Assembly: GCA_951812335.1 (NCBI GenBank) | Contig: OX638293.1 | Span: forward strand, 824,501-888,500 | Reading direction: 5' to 3' | Length of the DNA stretch: 64,000 nucleotides | DNA from: Rhodothermales bacterium | Lineage (GTDB): Bacteria > Bacteroidota > Rhodothermia > Rhodothermales > VXPQ01 | Shown here: piece by piece, positions 43,499 through 53,067 of the stretch | Layout: each line of letters opens with the position of its first letter | Numbering within the stretch: the stretch's first letter is position 1 | Program-made: the position numbers and the translations under genes | The notes under the pieces: model-generated | The model's database searches: none | What the model was told of the DNA's origin: nothing | The model's input: the letters and a program-made list of their open reading frames with translations, nothing else

Positions 43499-44827
43499 AT
43501 GAAAATGCCTTCACCCAGCAGGAACGGATCTACGAAAGCCGGCGACTGGCGTAGCTACGAGCGCGTACTTCTGCCTCCGGTTCGTGATTTGCATCGGTTC
43601 GACGTGTACGTAAAACATGGGGGCTACAAAGCGTTGCGAGCGGTATTGACCCATAATAGAAAATGGGCGCCGGGCAAGGTGACCGAGGCGGTTAAGGCAA
43701 GCGGTCTGCGCGGTCGGGGCGGTGCAGGATTCCCGACAGGGTTGAAATGGAGTTTCATGCCCCCGATCGATCCCGGAACGCCTCGCTATATTGCCTGCAA
43801 CGGCGACGAAAGCGAGCCGGGGACATTCAAGGACCGGCAACTTATGGAATACAACCCGCACCTCATTTTCGAGGGGATCCTGATTGCGGCCCGGGCTATG
43901 CAGATCGACGCGACGTATCTCTACATCCGCGGGGAATATGCCGACTGGATTCGCCATATGGAACATGAACTGGCGAAACTCTATATGGAAGGCTATGTCG
44001 GCAAACGAATTCTGGGGACGGACTTTTCCAGCGACATTATTATCCACAAGGGAGCAGGCGCATACATCTGCGGCGAGGAAACCAGTTTGCTCGAGTCTGT
44101 CGAAGGGAAGCGCGCCTATCCGCGCATCAAGCCGCCGTTTCCTGCGCAAAAGGGACTCTGGGGTCGTCCGACCACGGTCAATAATGTGGAGACGCTGGCC
44201 TGCACACCTCTTATCGTTAACCGGGGGGCCGAATGGTTTGCGGGCATCGGACCGGAAAAACACCCTGGGCCGGTCCTCTACGGCATGTCGGGGCATGTCG
44301 AGCGCCCCGGCGTGTATGAGTATCCGACAGGTATGTTGATTACCGACCTGATCGAAGAGGTTGCCGGGGGCGTACGCGGCGGCAAGAAACTCAAAGCGAT
44401 CGTACCCGGGGGCGCTTCGGTGCCGGTCCTCCGCGCCGACATGATCGATGGCGTCACGATGGATACCGAATCGCTGCGCGAAGCGGGTTCCATGATGGGA
44501 ACGGCCGGGATGCTGGTGATGGATGAAGACACGGACATGGTCAAGTTTCTTCGCCGGGTCACCCGGTTTTATCATCACGAGAGTTGCGGACAATGTACGC
44601 CATGCCGAGAAGGAACCGGATGGATCGAGAACCTTGTTACGCGCATCGACGAGGGGGAAGGGACCCTGCGCGATCTGGATATCCTGCTGGACCTTTGCGA
44701 TCAAATGGAAGGCCGGACGGTGTGCGCTCTTGCCGATGCGGCAGCCTGGCCCGTTCGTAATACCATCCAGCGTTTCCGGGAAGAATTTGAAGCCAAATGC
44801 CGGCAAAGCATATACGCGATGGCGTGA
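43499..44827 (+). CDS. nuoF: NADH-quinone oxidoreductase subunit F
   Basis: 51-kDa-type subunit that binds NADH and FMN and holds 4Fe-4S cluster N3. 442 residues. 'GLRGRGGAGFPTGLKWSF' (~63-80) binds NADH, 'GAGAYICGEETSLLESVEGKR' (two blocks, ~180-200) binds FMN, and 'ESCGQCTPCREGTG' (~361) with a later Cys in 'DLCDQMEGRTVCALAD' forms the cluster. ATG 43499 is preferred because similarity begins just after it; ATG 43505 is possible. The frame stays open upstream through nuoE only by chance. Confidence 0.96.
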   Translation: MKMPSPSRNGSTKAGDWRSYERVLLPPVRDLHRFDVYVKHGGYKALRAVLTHNRKWAPGKVTEAVKASGLRGRGGAGFPTGLKWSFMPPIDPGTPRYIACNGDESEPGTFKDRQLMEYNPHLIFEGILIAARAMQIDATYLYIRGEYADWIRHMEHELAKLYMEGYVGKRILGTDFSSDIIIHKGAGAYICGEETSLLESVEGKRAYPRIKPPFPAQKGLWGRPTTVNNVETLACTPLIVNRGAEWFAGIGPEKHPGPVLYGMSGHVERPGVYEYPTGMLITDLIEEVAGGVRGGKKLKAIVPGGASVPVLRADMIDGVTMDTESLREAGSMMGTAGMLVMDEDTDMVKFLRRVTRFYHHESCGQCTPCREGTGWIENLVTRIDEGEGTLRDLDILLDLCDQMEGRTVCALADAAAWPVRNTIQRFREEFEAKCRQSIYAMA

Positions 44828-44853
44828 TATATGCGGCGACGCACGTTCCAACC

Positions 44854-46584
44854 ATGTCGAAAATTACGATAGACAATAAGGAGTATGCATTTCAGGGGCA
44901 GCCGAAGCTGCTCCAGTTTTGCCTGGATCGCGGCGTGGAACTGCCGCATTTCTGCTATCACCCGGCGCTTTCCATTCCCGCCAATTGCCGCCAGTGCCTT
45001 GTGGAAGTGGGCATGCCGATTCGGGACAGGGAGACCGGCGAGATCGCACGGAACGACAACGGGGAGCCGGTTATCCGGTGGATGCCGAAGCTGGACACGA
45101 GTTGCTCCGTGGATATGGCGGACGGCATGGTTGTCCGGACGCATCGGACCAGCGAACAGGTGGAGCGGGCTCAGCAAGACAACCTTGAGTTCCTGCTCAT
45201 CAACCACCCCCTTGATTGTCCGATTTGCGATCAGGCCGGCCACTGTCCGTTACAAAACCAGACGTACAAGTACGGTCCCGAAGGGTCCCGTTTCGAATTT
45301 CTCAAGGTCCGGAAGCCCAAGAAGGTTGTACTGGGCCCCCGAGTGATGCTGGACGGAGAGCGCTGCATCAATTGTACGCGGTGCACCCGATTTACGGACG
45401 AGGTGTCGAAGAGCCATCAATTGACCATCATCGAACGCGGCGTAAAAAATTATCCGATGACCGCACCGGGCGAGGTGTTCGATGAGCCCTACTCGATGAA
45501 CGTGATCGACATTTGCCCGGTGGGCGCGCTCACGTCCATCGATTTCCGGTTCCGTGCCCGGATATGGGAGATGAGTTCCGCTCCGTCCATCACGGTAACC
45601 AATGCAAAGGGGGCCAATTGTGCATATTGGGTACGCGACAATCTGGTGCTGCGCATCACGCCTCGCGCGAACCCGCATATCAACGAGTACTGGTTGCCGG
45701 ACGAGGATCGCGCTGCATATCCACGGTTCAACGAACATCGCCCCGGAGGCCCTCGGGTTCGCATTGCCGGGGAGTTGAAGTCCGTCGGCTGGGAGGCTGC
45801 GTACGCTCGCGTGTCCGAACTGCTTGGCTCGGTGGAGGGATCGAACGTCCTTTTCCTGGGATCGCCGTATGCAACCGTTGAAGACAACTATCTTCTTGGT
45901 AAGCTGGCTGCTTCTGTGGGCGCCCCTGCGCCGGTGTACATCCCCCATGTCGAGCCGGGCGCCGGCGACGGGTGGCTGATCACGGATGACAAAACGCCGA
46001 ATGCCGAGGGATGCCGGCGGCTTGGTATCCACCCGGTCGATCCGGCGCTTGTACACGCCCGACTCGAGGCGGACGAGATCGCGGCCGTATATGTCCTCGA
46101 AGACGACCCGGTAGCCAGCGGGCTTTTCCGCGCTGTCGATGTGCAGGATATTCCGGTCATCCTGCATACCTATCATACCACAAACGAAACGATTGCCGTT
46201 GCCGACGTGGTGTTGCCGGCTGCGATGGTCGTGGAGACCGTAGGTACCTATGTGAGTGCAGACGGATACGCACAGCGTGTGTGGCCTGCCAAGGCCATTG
46301 TGGGCGTCAATCGGACGCTCCGCATGGAAATGGGCGTCAGTCGTCCGGATTCGCATGGTACGCCGTTCGATCGCTGGCATAATGCGTCCAATCGGGTAAA
46401 TTGCAAGCCGAGCTGGGAAATATTGCCTGCCGTTGCGCGAAGCATGGGTCTGCAAAGCGACGATGCTTCCCCCGGGGCGATTATGCAGGAAATCGCACAC
46501 ACGATCGGAGCATTCGAGGGCGCTGCCTATGAAAGCATGGGTGCGCACGGGGTTCGTCTGGCAGAGATCGGAGCCACTGTATAA
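44854..46584 (+). CDS. nuoG: NADH-quinone oxidoreductase subunit G
   Basis: 75-kDa-type Fe-S subunit. 576 residues from ATG 44854 (MSKITIDNKEYA). The N-terminal 2Fe-2S ferredoxin domain has 'FCYHPALSIPANCRQCLVEV'. The His-Cys 4Fe-4S site lies in 'CPICDQAGHCPLQ', and the N4/N5 cysteines in 'GERCINCTRCTRFTDEV' and 'IDICPVGALTS'. The molybdopterin-like C-terminal domain is short compared with E. coli (~900 aa), resembling the shorter forms of Bacteroidota. The gap to nuoF is 26 nt. Confidence 0.95.
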   Translation: MSKITIDNKEYAFQGQPKLLQFCLDRGVELPHFCYHPALSIPANCRQCLVEVGMPIRDRETGEIARNDNGEPVIRWMPKLDTSCSVDMADGMVVRTHRTSEQVERAQQDNLEFLLINHPLDCPICDQAGHCPLQNQTYKYGPEGSRFEFLKVRKPKKVVLGPRVMLDGERCINCTRCTRFTDEVSKSHQLTIIERGVKNYPMTAPGEVFDEPYSMNVIDICPVGALTSIDFRFRARIWEMSSAPSITVTNAKGANCAYWVRDNLVLRITPRANPHINEYWLPDEDRAAYPRFNEHRPGGPRVRIAGELKSVGWEAAYARVSELLGSVEGSNVLFLGSPYATVEDNYLLGKLAASVGAPAPVYIPHVEPGAGDGWLITDDKTPNAEGCRRLGIHPVDPALVHARLEADEIAAVYVLEDDPVASGLFRAVDVQDIPVILHTYHTTNETIAVADVVLPAAMVVETVGTYVSADGYAQRVWPAKAIVGVNRTLRMEMGVSRPDSHGTPFDRWHNASNRVNCKPSWEILPAVARSMGLQSDDASPGAIMQEIAHTIGAFEGAAYESMGAHGVRLAEIGATV

Positions 46585-46622
46585 CCGGCGCCGCTCACTG
46601 AAAATTACTGTAGAAACCGCGC

Positions 46623-47657
46623 ATGGATATACCTCTTTACTGGACGGCGGTCGTGGCGTTCGTCGTGCTGAATCTGATGATGCTCTCGGCTTCCGTACTC
46701 GTGTACGCCGAGCGAAAGGTATCGGGGTACATCCAACTCCGGCCAGGTCCCGACCGTGTTGGGCCAAGGGGGTTTTTCCAGCCGTTCGCGGATGTACTCA
46801 AGCTGCTTTTCAAGGAAGACATCCGGCCCTTATCGGCGAATCCTTTTATCCATTCGCTGGCTCCGGTAGTCATGGTGGTCGTGGCCATGTCCGTTCCTGC
46901 CGTGATCCCCTTTGCACGCGGGGTCGTTATTGCCGATGTGGGACCGGGCGTCCTCGTCATTCTTGCCCTTACGTCCATCAGCGTTTACGGCATTACGCTG
47001 GCAGGATGGAGTTCGAACAGTAAATACTCCCTGCTGGGCGGGCTGCGTTCGGCGGCGCAGATGATTTCGTACGAATTGACGATGGGACTGGCTGTCGTGT
47101 CCGTAATTTTGCTTGCGGGTACGCTTAATGTCACGGGTATTGTCGAGGATCAGGCGGGAGGATGGGCGATTTTGGGGTGGAATGTATTTCGCAACCCGAT
47201 CGGGGCTATTCTTTTCGTGGTTACGGCATTTGCCGAAACGAATCGCGCCCCGTTCGATTTGCCGGAGGCGGAACAGGAACTTGTCGGCGGGTACCACACG
47301 GAGTACAGCGGCATGAAGTTCGGTATGTTTTTCCTTGCCGAATATGTCAACTGGTGGGTCGCTTCGTTTGTCATTGTAACCCTCTTTTTCGGAGGGTATC
47401 TGGTGCCGTTCGAGCCCTTGCTTGTACAGGCCTTTCCGGAACTTGCCGGGAGTATCCTTCTCGGAGCGCTTCAGGTGCTGTCGCTGCTTGTCAAGGTGGC
47501 GTTTTTTGCGTTTCTGTTCATCTGGGTGCGATGGACACTTCCCCGATTCAAATACAACCAGCTCATGCAATTGGGATGGAAGGTGCTGCTTCCGATCGCC
47601 CTGGTTAATGTCGTGGTCGTAGCCCTCGGCATGATCTTTTTCCGCATGGTTTTTTGA
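46623..47657 (+). CDS. nuoH: NADH-quinone oxidoreductase subunit H
   Basis: Membrane subunit that links the two arms and lines the quinone chamber. 344 residues with about eight hydrophobic helices. 'YAERKVSGYIQLRPGPDRVG' (~28-47), 'FQPFADVLKLLFKEDI' and 'AFAETNRAPFDLPEAEQELV' (~205) followed by 'GYHTEYSGM' are the family signatures. It is the last nuo gene here; nuoI-N are not downstream, since rpe begins within its stop codon. Confidence 0.96.
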   Translation: MDIPLYWTAVVAFVVLNLMMLSASVLVYAERKVSGYIQLRPGPDRVGPRGFFQPFADVLKLLFKEDIRPLSANPFIHSLAPVVMVVVAMSVPAVIPFARGVVIADVGPGVLVILALTSISVYGITLAGWSSNSKYSLLGGLRSAAQMISYELTMGLAVVSVILLAGTLNVTGIVEDQAGGWAILGWNVFRNPIGAILFVVTAFAETNRAPFDLPEAEQELVGGYHTEYSGMKFGMFFLAEYVNWWVASFVIVTLFFGGYLVPFEPLLVQAFPELAGSILLGALQVLSLLVKVAFFAFLFIWVRWTLPRFKYNQLMQLGWKVLLPIALVNVVVVALGMIFFRMVF

Positions 47658-48322
47658 TACTATCTTCTTCCATTATTGCCTCGGATGCTGCGTGCCTTGG
47701 GGCTCAGGCGCGAGAAGCGCTGGATGCCGGCGTCGACTGGCTCCATATAGATGTGATGGATGGACGGTTCGTGCCGAACATTACCGTGGGCCCCTTTGTG
47801 GTGGAAGCGCTCCGGCCTCTTGCCGACGAGACTGGAGCCAAGCTGGATGTGCACCTGATGATCGAAGAGCCTCGCCGGTATGTGGACGATTTTATTACGG
47901 CGGGCGCCGACATCGTTACGGTGCATGTGGAAGGTTGTCCGCATCTTCACCGTATATTGACGCATATCCGGTCTCGCGGAGCCATGGTCGGCGTCACCCT
48001 CAATCCGGGCACTTCGCTTGCAGCTATCGCAGAGGTGCTTCCCGACGTGGATATGGCGCTGATCATGTCGGTCGATCCCGGCTTCAGCGGTCAGAAATAT
48101 ATCCCGGAATCGACGGAGAAAATCCGCCGGCTCAGAGGCATGCTTAATCAGATGGCTTCCCGCGCCTGGTTGCAGGTCGATGGGGGGGTCTATGCGGGCA
48201 ATATCCGTGAGGTGGTCCGGGCCGGGGCCACGGTAGTGGTAGCGGGCAATGCAGTGTTCGGCGGCGCTTCCATAGCCGACAACGTGCAGGCGCTTCGGGA
48301 TGCGGCTGCTCTTGAAGCCTGA
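47654..48322 (+). CDS. rpe: Ribulose-phosphate 3-epimerase
   Basis: Interconverts ribulose-5-phosphate and xylulose-5-phosphate in the pentose phosphate pathway. 222-residue TIM barrel. 'SSSIIASDAACLG' opens it, 'WLHIDVMDGRFVPNITVGP' (~29-47) supplies the metal His and catalytic Asp, 'VHLMIEEPRRYV' follows, and 'ALIMSVDPGFSGQKYIPE' (~135-152) and 'WLQVDGGVYAGNI' carry the second catalytic Asp and phosphate site. It starts with TTG 47654, overlapping the nuoH stop (TTGA), so translation is coupled. A G7 tract near 48182 lies in frame. Confidence 0.95.
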   Translation: MILSSSIIASDAACLGAQAREALDAGVDWLHIDVMDGRFVPNITVGPFVVEALRPLADETGAKLDVHLMIEEPRRYVDDFITAGADIVTVHVEGCPHLHRILTHIRSRGAMVGVTLNPGTSLAAIAEVLPDVDMALIMSVDPGFSGQKYIPESTEKIRRLRGMLNQMASRAWLQVDGGVYAGNIREVVRAGATVVVAGNAVFGGASIADNVQALRDAAALEA

Positions 48323-48326
48323 TCGC

Positions 48327-50573
48327 ATGTTTGCCGAGGTGGCGTTTCCCCTTCCGCTTCCCAAGCCCTTTATATACCGCGTTCCCCCGGGGATGTCCGG
48401 TGTAATTGTCGGCTCTCGGGTGCTTGCGCCGTTTGGACCGCGTCGAGTGACGGGTGTCGTCACGGCTCTGCGTCAGGACGCCGCCGGTATCGGGCAAACG
48501 AAAGACTTGCTTGCGTCGCTCGATACGTTGCCGTCGGTTTCTGCCGAACTCTTTGACCTCGTCCGGTGGATGGCGGACTACTACGTATGCTCGTGGGGCG
48601 AGGTGTTCCGGGTTATGATGCCGGCGGGGATGCTTTCGGGAAATCCGGCCAGAACCCGGGTCGAACGGCGCGTACGATTTTCTCCTGCATGGCGGCACGC
48701 GAAGGCTGTGGACGCCTTGCGCACCGAGTTGCGCGGCCCCAGACAGATAGCGGTCATCGAATCCCTGGCCGGATATGTTGCCGAAGGCTTGCAGGAGCCG
48801 CGGCAGGCTGATTTGCTGGCCAGTGCAGGCGCTGCTTCTCCGACACTCCGGCGTCTTGTTCAGCGCGGGGTACTCGAGATTGTCGAGGCGGAAGCGATTC
48901 GCGCCGGGGTCATCGATGCGGGCGAGGCCGGGGCGCTCCCGGAACGTACGTTGCATCCTGCGCAGGCCGACGCGCTGCACGCTGTTTCTGTATGTATCGA
49001 CGCCAAGCGGTTCCACACCTTTCTGCTGCATGGGGTAACGGGCAGCGGGAAGACGGAAGTGTATATCGAAGCCCTGAAGCAAACGATCCGTCGCGGTCGC
49101 ACCGGAATCGTGCTGGTTCCCGAGATTGCGCTCACTCCACAAATCGTTCGCCGTTTCAGGGCGCATTTCGGAAGCCGCATCGCCGTATTTCATTCCGGCA
49201 TGGGCGCAGGCGAGCGATTCGATACATGGCGGCTCTTGCGATCGGGCCGGTTTGCCGCCGTCGTTGGGCCGCGGTCTGCAGTCCTTGCGCCCTTGTCCAA
49301 CCTCGGATTGCTTGTTGTGGACGAGGAGCATGGACAATCCTACAAGCAGCAAAATCCGGCGCCACGCTATCATGCCCGCGATGTAGCCGTCATGCGGGCG
49401 CGCATGAACGATGCCGTGTGTATTCTCGGATCGGCAACGCCCAGTCTGGAGAGTCACTACAATGCGCAACGCGGAAAGTATACGTTGTTGTCCCTTCCCG
49501 AACGGGCAAGGCGCTCTGTGGGCAAGCCGGCCTCTTTGCCGGATGTGCGAATTATAGACCTCCGAAGTACGGCCTCCTCCACCTCGTTGTCGCCCTGGTT
49601 GGAAGATGCCGTGGGCCAACGACTTGCCCGATCCGAACAGGTTATCCTCCTTCAGAACCGGCGAGGCTATGCGCCTTTGCCCGGATGTGTGCGTTGCGGC
49701 TGGTCGCCGGAGTGCGAGGATTGCTCGATCACGATGGTTTTCCACAAGAGCGGCCATCGCCTGCGGTGCCATTATTGCGGGCGCACCGCGCCGCTTCGCG
49801 AACGCTGTGCGAATTGCGGAGAGGCGTCGATAGAGGCGTTTGGAACCGGCACGCAGCGCGTCGAGGAGGACCTGGAAACGCGTTTTCCTGAAGCGCGCAT
49901 CGTACGTATGGACCTCGATACCACCTCTGCGAAAGATGCGCACGAAGTACTGCTCCGGCGCTTCGAGGAGGGGCATGCGGATATTCTTGTGGGGACGCAG
50001 ATGGTTGCGAAAGGCTTCGATTTCGAGCGCGTCACGCTGGTCGGGGTGATCAATGCAGACATCGGCTTGCTATTGCCCGACTTTCGCGCCGAAGAGCGCG
50101 CCTACCAATTGCTTTCGCAGGTGGCTGGGCGGGCAGGACGCGCCTCGCTGCCGGGTGAAGTGGTCATACAGACAAGAAATCCCGACCGTCCTGTCCTGCG
50201 CTATGCGCGCGATCATGACTACGAAACGTTTGCAACGCGCCAGTTGGCGGAACGCCGGGCGCTCTGCTACCCGCCGTTCGGGCGTATGGCGGGCATAGCG
50301 TTTCGGGGGCCTCGCGCCCGGGATGTGGCCGATCTGGCTCGGCGATGGACGGATGCACTCAGAAAGGAAGCGGCCGGCGCCCAGGTCATGGGACCGGAAG
50401 AAGCCTTCATAAGCCGGGTAAAGAAGCAGTACCGGTATCGTTCCATGGTGAAGTGCCGCCGCGGAGACCGCATCTCCTTGCAGGAGGCCCTGCGGGCCGT
50501 GGAGGAAGGCATGGGTTCGCTTCCGGCCGGTTGCCGCGTCAACATCGACATAGATCCGGTCGGCTTTTTCTGA
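48327..50573 (+). CDS. priA: Primosomal replication-restart helicase PriA
   Basis: Restarts replication at collapsed forks. 748 residues from ATG 48327 (MFAEVAFPLPLPKPF); ATG 48300 inside rpe is an alternative. The N-terminal DNA-binding domain runs to ~180. Walker A 'LLHGVTGSGKTEVYIEAL' is near ~235 and Walker B 'LLVVDEEHGQSYKQ' near ~330. The zinc-binding insert has paired cysteines in 'CVRCGWSPECEDC' and 'LRCHYCGRTAPLRERCANCG'. Helicase motifs V-VI are in 'DILVGTQMVAKGFDF' and 'QVAGRAGRA'. Last gene of the long nuo-rpe-priA run. Confidence 0.97.
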   Translation: MFAEVAFPLPLPKPFIYRVPPGMSGVIVGSRVLAPFGPRRVTGVVTALRQDAAGIGQTKDLLASLDTLPSVSAELFDLVRWMADYYVCSWGEVFRVMMPAGMLSGNPARTRVERRVRFSPAWRHAKAVDALRTELRGPRQIAVIESLAGYVAEGLQEPRQADLLASAGAASPTLRRLVQRGVLEIVEAEAIRAGVIDAGEAGALPERTLHPAQADALHAVSVCIDAKRFHTFLLHGVTGSGKTEVYIEALKQTIRRGRTGIVLVPEIALTPQIVRRFRAHFGSRIAVFHSGMGAGERFDTWRLLRSGRFAAVVGPRSAVLAPLSNLGLLVVDEEHGQSYKQQNPAPRYHARDVAVMRARMNDAVCILGSATPSLESHYNAQRGKYTLLSLPERARRSVGKPASLPDVRIIDLRSTASSTSLSPWLEDAVGQRLARSEQVILLQNRRGYAPLPGCVRCGWSPECEDCSITMVFHKSGHRLRCHYCGRTAPLRERCANCGEASIEAFGTGTQRVEEDLETRFPEARIVRMDLDTTSAKDAHEVLLRRFEEGHADILVGTQMVAKGFDFERVTLVGVINADIGLLLPDFRAEERAYQLLSQVAGRAGRASLPGEVVIQTRNPDRPVLRYARDHDYETFATRQLAERRALCYPPFGRMAGIAFRGPRARDVADLARRWTDALRKEAAGAQVMGPEEAFISRVKKQYRYRSMVKCRRGDRISLQEALRAVEEGMGSLPAGCRVNIDIDPVGFF

Positions 50574-50642
50574 TCGGCGAACTACGATCCCGTTGAAGTC
50601 GTCTGCCGGAACCCTGTCGATCCGTGCGGGTATCTTCGTCAA

Positions 50643-50740
50643 GGGCAAGTTCCGCACGGTCTGCTCCCTGTGAATCCTGTCAGGGCCGGAAGGCAGCAGC
50701 AGTAACCAGGTTGAAGCGACGCGATACGGGTAGCTTGCCC
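50643..50740 (+). ncRNA. ffs: Signal recognition particle 4.5S RNA
   Basis: Small bacterial SRP RNA that binds Ffh in co-translational targeting. The diagnostic core is present: CCTGTCAGGGCCGGAAGGCA followed by GCAGCAGTAACCAGGTTGAA, i.e. the GGAA tetraloop and asymmetric loop of domain IV. The ends pair as GGGCAAG (50643) with CTTGCCC (50734-50740). A CTCTTTTTTAA tract follows immediately and serves as terminator. It lies between priA and yajC, both on the same strand. Confidence 0.95.
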
Positions 50741-50752
50741 CTCTTTTTTAAC
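50741..50752 (+). terminator. T-tract terminator of SRP RNA
   Basis: A run of six T residues directly follows the closing stem of the SRP RNA, so the RNA's own terminal helix probably acts as the terminator hairpin. Confidence 0.6.
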
Positions 50753-50777
50753 CCCGACACCATACGCAACCCTGCTC

Positions 50778-51089
50778 ATGCCTTTATACGAGACGTTGTT
50801 GATGGGAGCGCCGGCCGGCGGAGAGTCGAACCCGATGGCCATGTTCCTGCCGTTGATCCTGATTTTTGTCGTTTTCTACTTTTTCATTATCCGGCCCCAG
50901 AAGAAAAAGGAAACCCAGCGCAAGCAAATGATCGCAGCCGTCCGCAAGGGGGACAAGGTCATTACGCTTGGCGGAGTGCACGGGGCGGTGACCCAGGTGG
51001 ACGACACCAGCGTGCTTGTTCAGGCGGATACGAACGTCAAGTTGCGCGTCGAAAAGAGCGCTATTGCGAGTGTGGATACGAAGGGGTAA
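50778..51089 (+). CDS. yajC: Sec translocon accessory protein YajC
   Basis: A 103-residue single-pass membrane protein of the SecDF-YajC complex. The membrane helix 'MAMFLPLILIFVVFYFFII' (~21-39) is followed by the invariant 'RPQKKKE' and a small cytosolic beta-rich domain, 'VRKGDKVITLGGVHGAVTQV' and 'VLVQADTNVKLRVEKSAI'. The N-terminus is Gly/Pro-rich. secDF are not adjacent. Its location right after the SRP RNA gene places two protein-export genes together. Confidence 0.94.
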   Translation: MPLYETLLMGAPAGGESNPMAMFLPLILIFVVFYFFIIRPQKKKETQRKQMIAAVRKGDKVITLGGVHGAVTQVDDTSVLVQADTNVKLRVEKSAIASVDTKG

Positions 51090-51185
51090 TCCGATCTCGT
51101 GCGGAAGCGGGGACTTCCTGTTTCCGGACGTTTGTTTTGCCGAACTATCCATTGATTCGGCATGAATGACATGGGGTAAGGCGTC

Positions 51186-52463
51186 ATGGGGAAGACACCC
51201 GACACGAACTGGATGAAGCGGTCTTTCGACACGATCGAAGATGCTGTTCGGGAGTTGGCGGAGGGGCGGCTCGTCATTGTGGTCGATGACGAGGATCGCG
51301 AGAACGAGGGGGATTTCATAGGGATTGCGGACAGGATTACCCCCGAGACCGTCAACTTCATGGCGACGCATGGCCGCGGTCTTATCTGCGCGGCGCTTAC
51401 CAGGGAGCGGGCGGCGGATCTTGCCCTCGACATGATGGTCGACGGCAACACCTCGCTCTACAACACCCCGTTTACGGTATCGGTGGATTTCAAGACCGGC
51501 ACCACGACGGGCATTTCGGCTCCGGATCGCGCGCGAACCTTCCGCGCCCTTGCCGACCCGGAAAGCACCCCATCGGATTTTGCGCGTCCGGGCCATGTTT
51601 TTCCTCTTCGATCCCGGGACGGTGGGGTTCTGCGCCGCGCCGGACATACCGAGGCCGCGGTAGATCTGGCCCGCATGGCCGGATGCGCTCCGGTTGGGGT
51701 CCTGGTGGAAATCATGACCGAGGAAGGTATGATGGCGCGTACGCCCGATCTTATGGAAATGGCGGACCGGTTCGATCTGCGTATTATTACGATCAAGGAT
51801 CTCATCGCGCACCGGATGACGACGGAATGTCTCATACGGCGCGTCGTGGAGGTGGATTTACCGACACTGTATGGTGACTTCAGGCTGATCGCGTATCAAG
51901 ATATACTCAGCGAGGAAGCCCATCTTGCTTTGGTAAAGGGAAACTGGGCCGAAGAAGAACCGGTGCTCGTACGCGTACACTCGCAATGTATCACCGGAGA
52001 TATTTTCGGTTCGCTGCGGTGCGATTGCGGGGAGCAACTGGCCATGGCGATGCAGCAGGTGGAAGCGGAGGGCCGCGGCGCCGTGTTGTATATGAAGCAG
52101 GAGGGCCGCGGTATCGGCCTGCTTAACAAACTGCGCGCCTACAAGCTGCAGCAGGAGGAGGGAATGGATACGGTGGAGGCCAACGAGGCGCTTGGATTCA
52201 GGATGGATCATCGGGATTACGGCATCGGGTGCCAGGTTTTGCGCGATCTGGGGGTTCGAAAGCTCCGGCTCCTGACGAACAATCCGACGAAACGGGTCGG
52301 GCTGGCCGGCTACGGACTTGAAATCGTTGAACGTCTTCCCATCGAAACGTCGCCGAATACGGTAAATCACCACTATCTCAAGACCAAGCGGGATCGTATG
52401 GGGCACTTGATTCTGGGCGACGTGGACGAGCATGATCGCACCATGCTCAGGAAGGTTCTGTAG
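51186..52463 (+). CDS. ribBA: Bifunctional 3,4-dihydroxy-2-butanone-4-phosphate synthase / GTP cyclohydrolase II
   Basis: Makes both early precursors of riboflavin. 425 residues. The RibB half (~10-215) has '[15 protein letters not shown]' with the acidic metal-binding loop and '[20 protein letters not shown]' with the catalytic histidine. The RibA half (~220-420) has '[20 protein letters not shown]' with three zinc cysteines and '[20 protein letters not shown]'. GTG or ATG choices exist near the start; ATG 51186 is used, and ATG 51213 ([10 protein letters not shown]) would also fit. The 3' end overlaps the convergent coaE by 17 nt. No FMN riboswitch was recognised upstream. Confidence 0.96.
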   Translation: MGKTPDTNWMKRSFDTIEDAVRELAEGRLVIVVDDEDRENEGDFIGIADRITPETVNFMATHGRGLICAALTRERAADLALDMMVDGNTSLYNTPFTVSVDFKTGTTTGISAPDRARTFRALADPESTPSDFARPGHVFPLRSRDGGVLRRAGHTEAAVDLARMAGCAPVGVLVEIMTEEGMMARTPDLMEMADRFDLRIITIKDLIAHRMTTECLIRRVVEVDLPTLYGDFRLIAYQDILSEEAHLALVKGNWAEEEPVLVRVHSQCITGDIFGSLRCDCGEQLAMAMQQVEAEGRGAVLYMKQEGRGIGLLNKLRAYKLQQEEGMDTVEANEALGFRMDHRDYGIGCQVLRDLGVRKLRLLTNNPTKRVGLAGYGLEIVERLPIETSPNTVNHHYLKTKRDRMGHLILGDVDEHDRTMLRKVL

Positions 52464-53064
52464 GCGATCGCCGGGGTGTCATATCCCGGTACAATCGTTC
52501 CACCTTGCGCCGCAGTTGTCCCGGGTCACTGTCGTTTTCGAGTACGATGTCGGCCCGCTCCCGCAGGAGGGAGGGATCGGCCTGATTCGCTATTCTGGCG
52601 GCTACGTCTTCATACGAGACGCCGTCTCGTTCGCACACCCGCTCGATGCGCACCGGAAGAGGAGCTTCTACCACCGCCACGGTATCCAACCGGTGCTCTG
52701 CGCCCGCTTCGAAGATCAGGGCGGCCTCTTTGACCATGAGCGACGCCCCCTCACGCCGCGCTTGTTGCGCCGCTTCCTCGAATCGTCTCAGTACTAGGGG
52801 ATGGACGAGTGCATTGAGCCGGTCGAGAAGGGTTTTATCGGCAAACGCCATCCGGGCAAGGAAGCGCCGGTCCGGGCTGCCGTCGGGCAGATAGCTTTCC
52901 GGGCCAAAAACGTCGATTACGTTACGGCGCACCGAGGGATCGTTTGCGAGTAGCCGTTTCGCCTCGTCGTCCGCGTAGAACACTCGTGCGCCGAGCTCTT
53001 CCAGCATACGGCATACGGTCGTTTTGCCGCTTCCGATGCCCCCCGTAACGCCGAGTAGTTTCAT
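52447..53064 (-). CDS. coaE: Dephospho-CoA kinase
   Basis: Last step of coenzyme A synthesis, phosphorylating dephospho-CoA. 205 residues. P-loop '[19 protein letters not shown]' (~5-23), '[12 protein letters not shown]' (~28-39) with the catalytic Asp, '[10 protein letters not shown]' and '[13 protein letters not shown]' are the family blocks. It starts 3 nt after the stop of the upstream barrel-protein gene, so it is third in a HIT-barrel-coaE operon. Its tail overlaps the ribBA 3' end on the opposite strand. Confidence 0.96.
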   Translation of the reverse strand: MKLLGVTGGIGSGKTTVCRMLEELGARVFYADDEAKRLLANDPSVRRNVIDVFGPESYLPDGSPDRRFLARMAFADKTLLDRLNALVHPLVLRRFEEAAQQARREGASLMVKEAALIFEAGAEHRLDTVAVVEAPLPVRIERVCERDGVSYEDVAARIANQADPSLLRERADIVLENDSDPGQLRRKVERLYRDMTPRRSPTEPS

Positions 53065-53067
53065 GGG

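Noticed and set aside
51090-51185. FMN riboswitch ahead of ribBA
   Set aside because: The gap is under 100 nt and none of the conserved RFN-element blocks were recognised.
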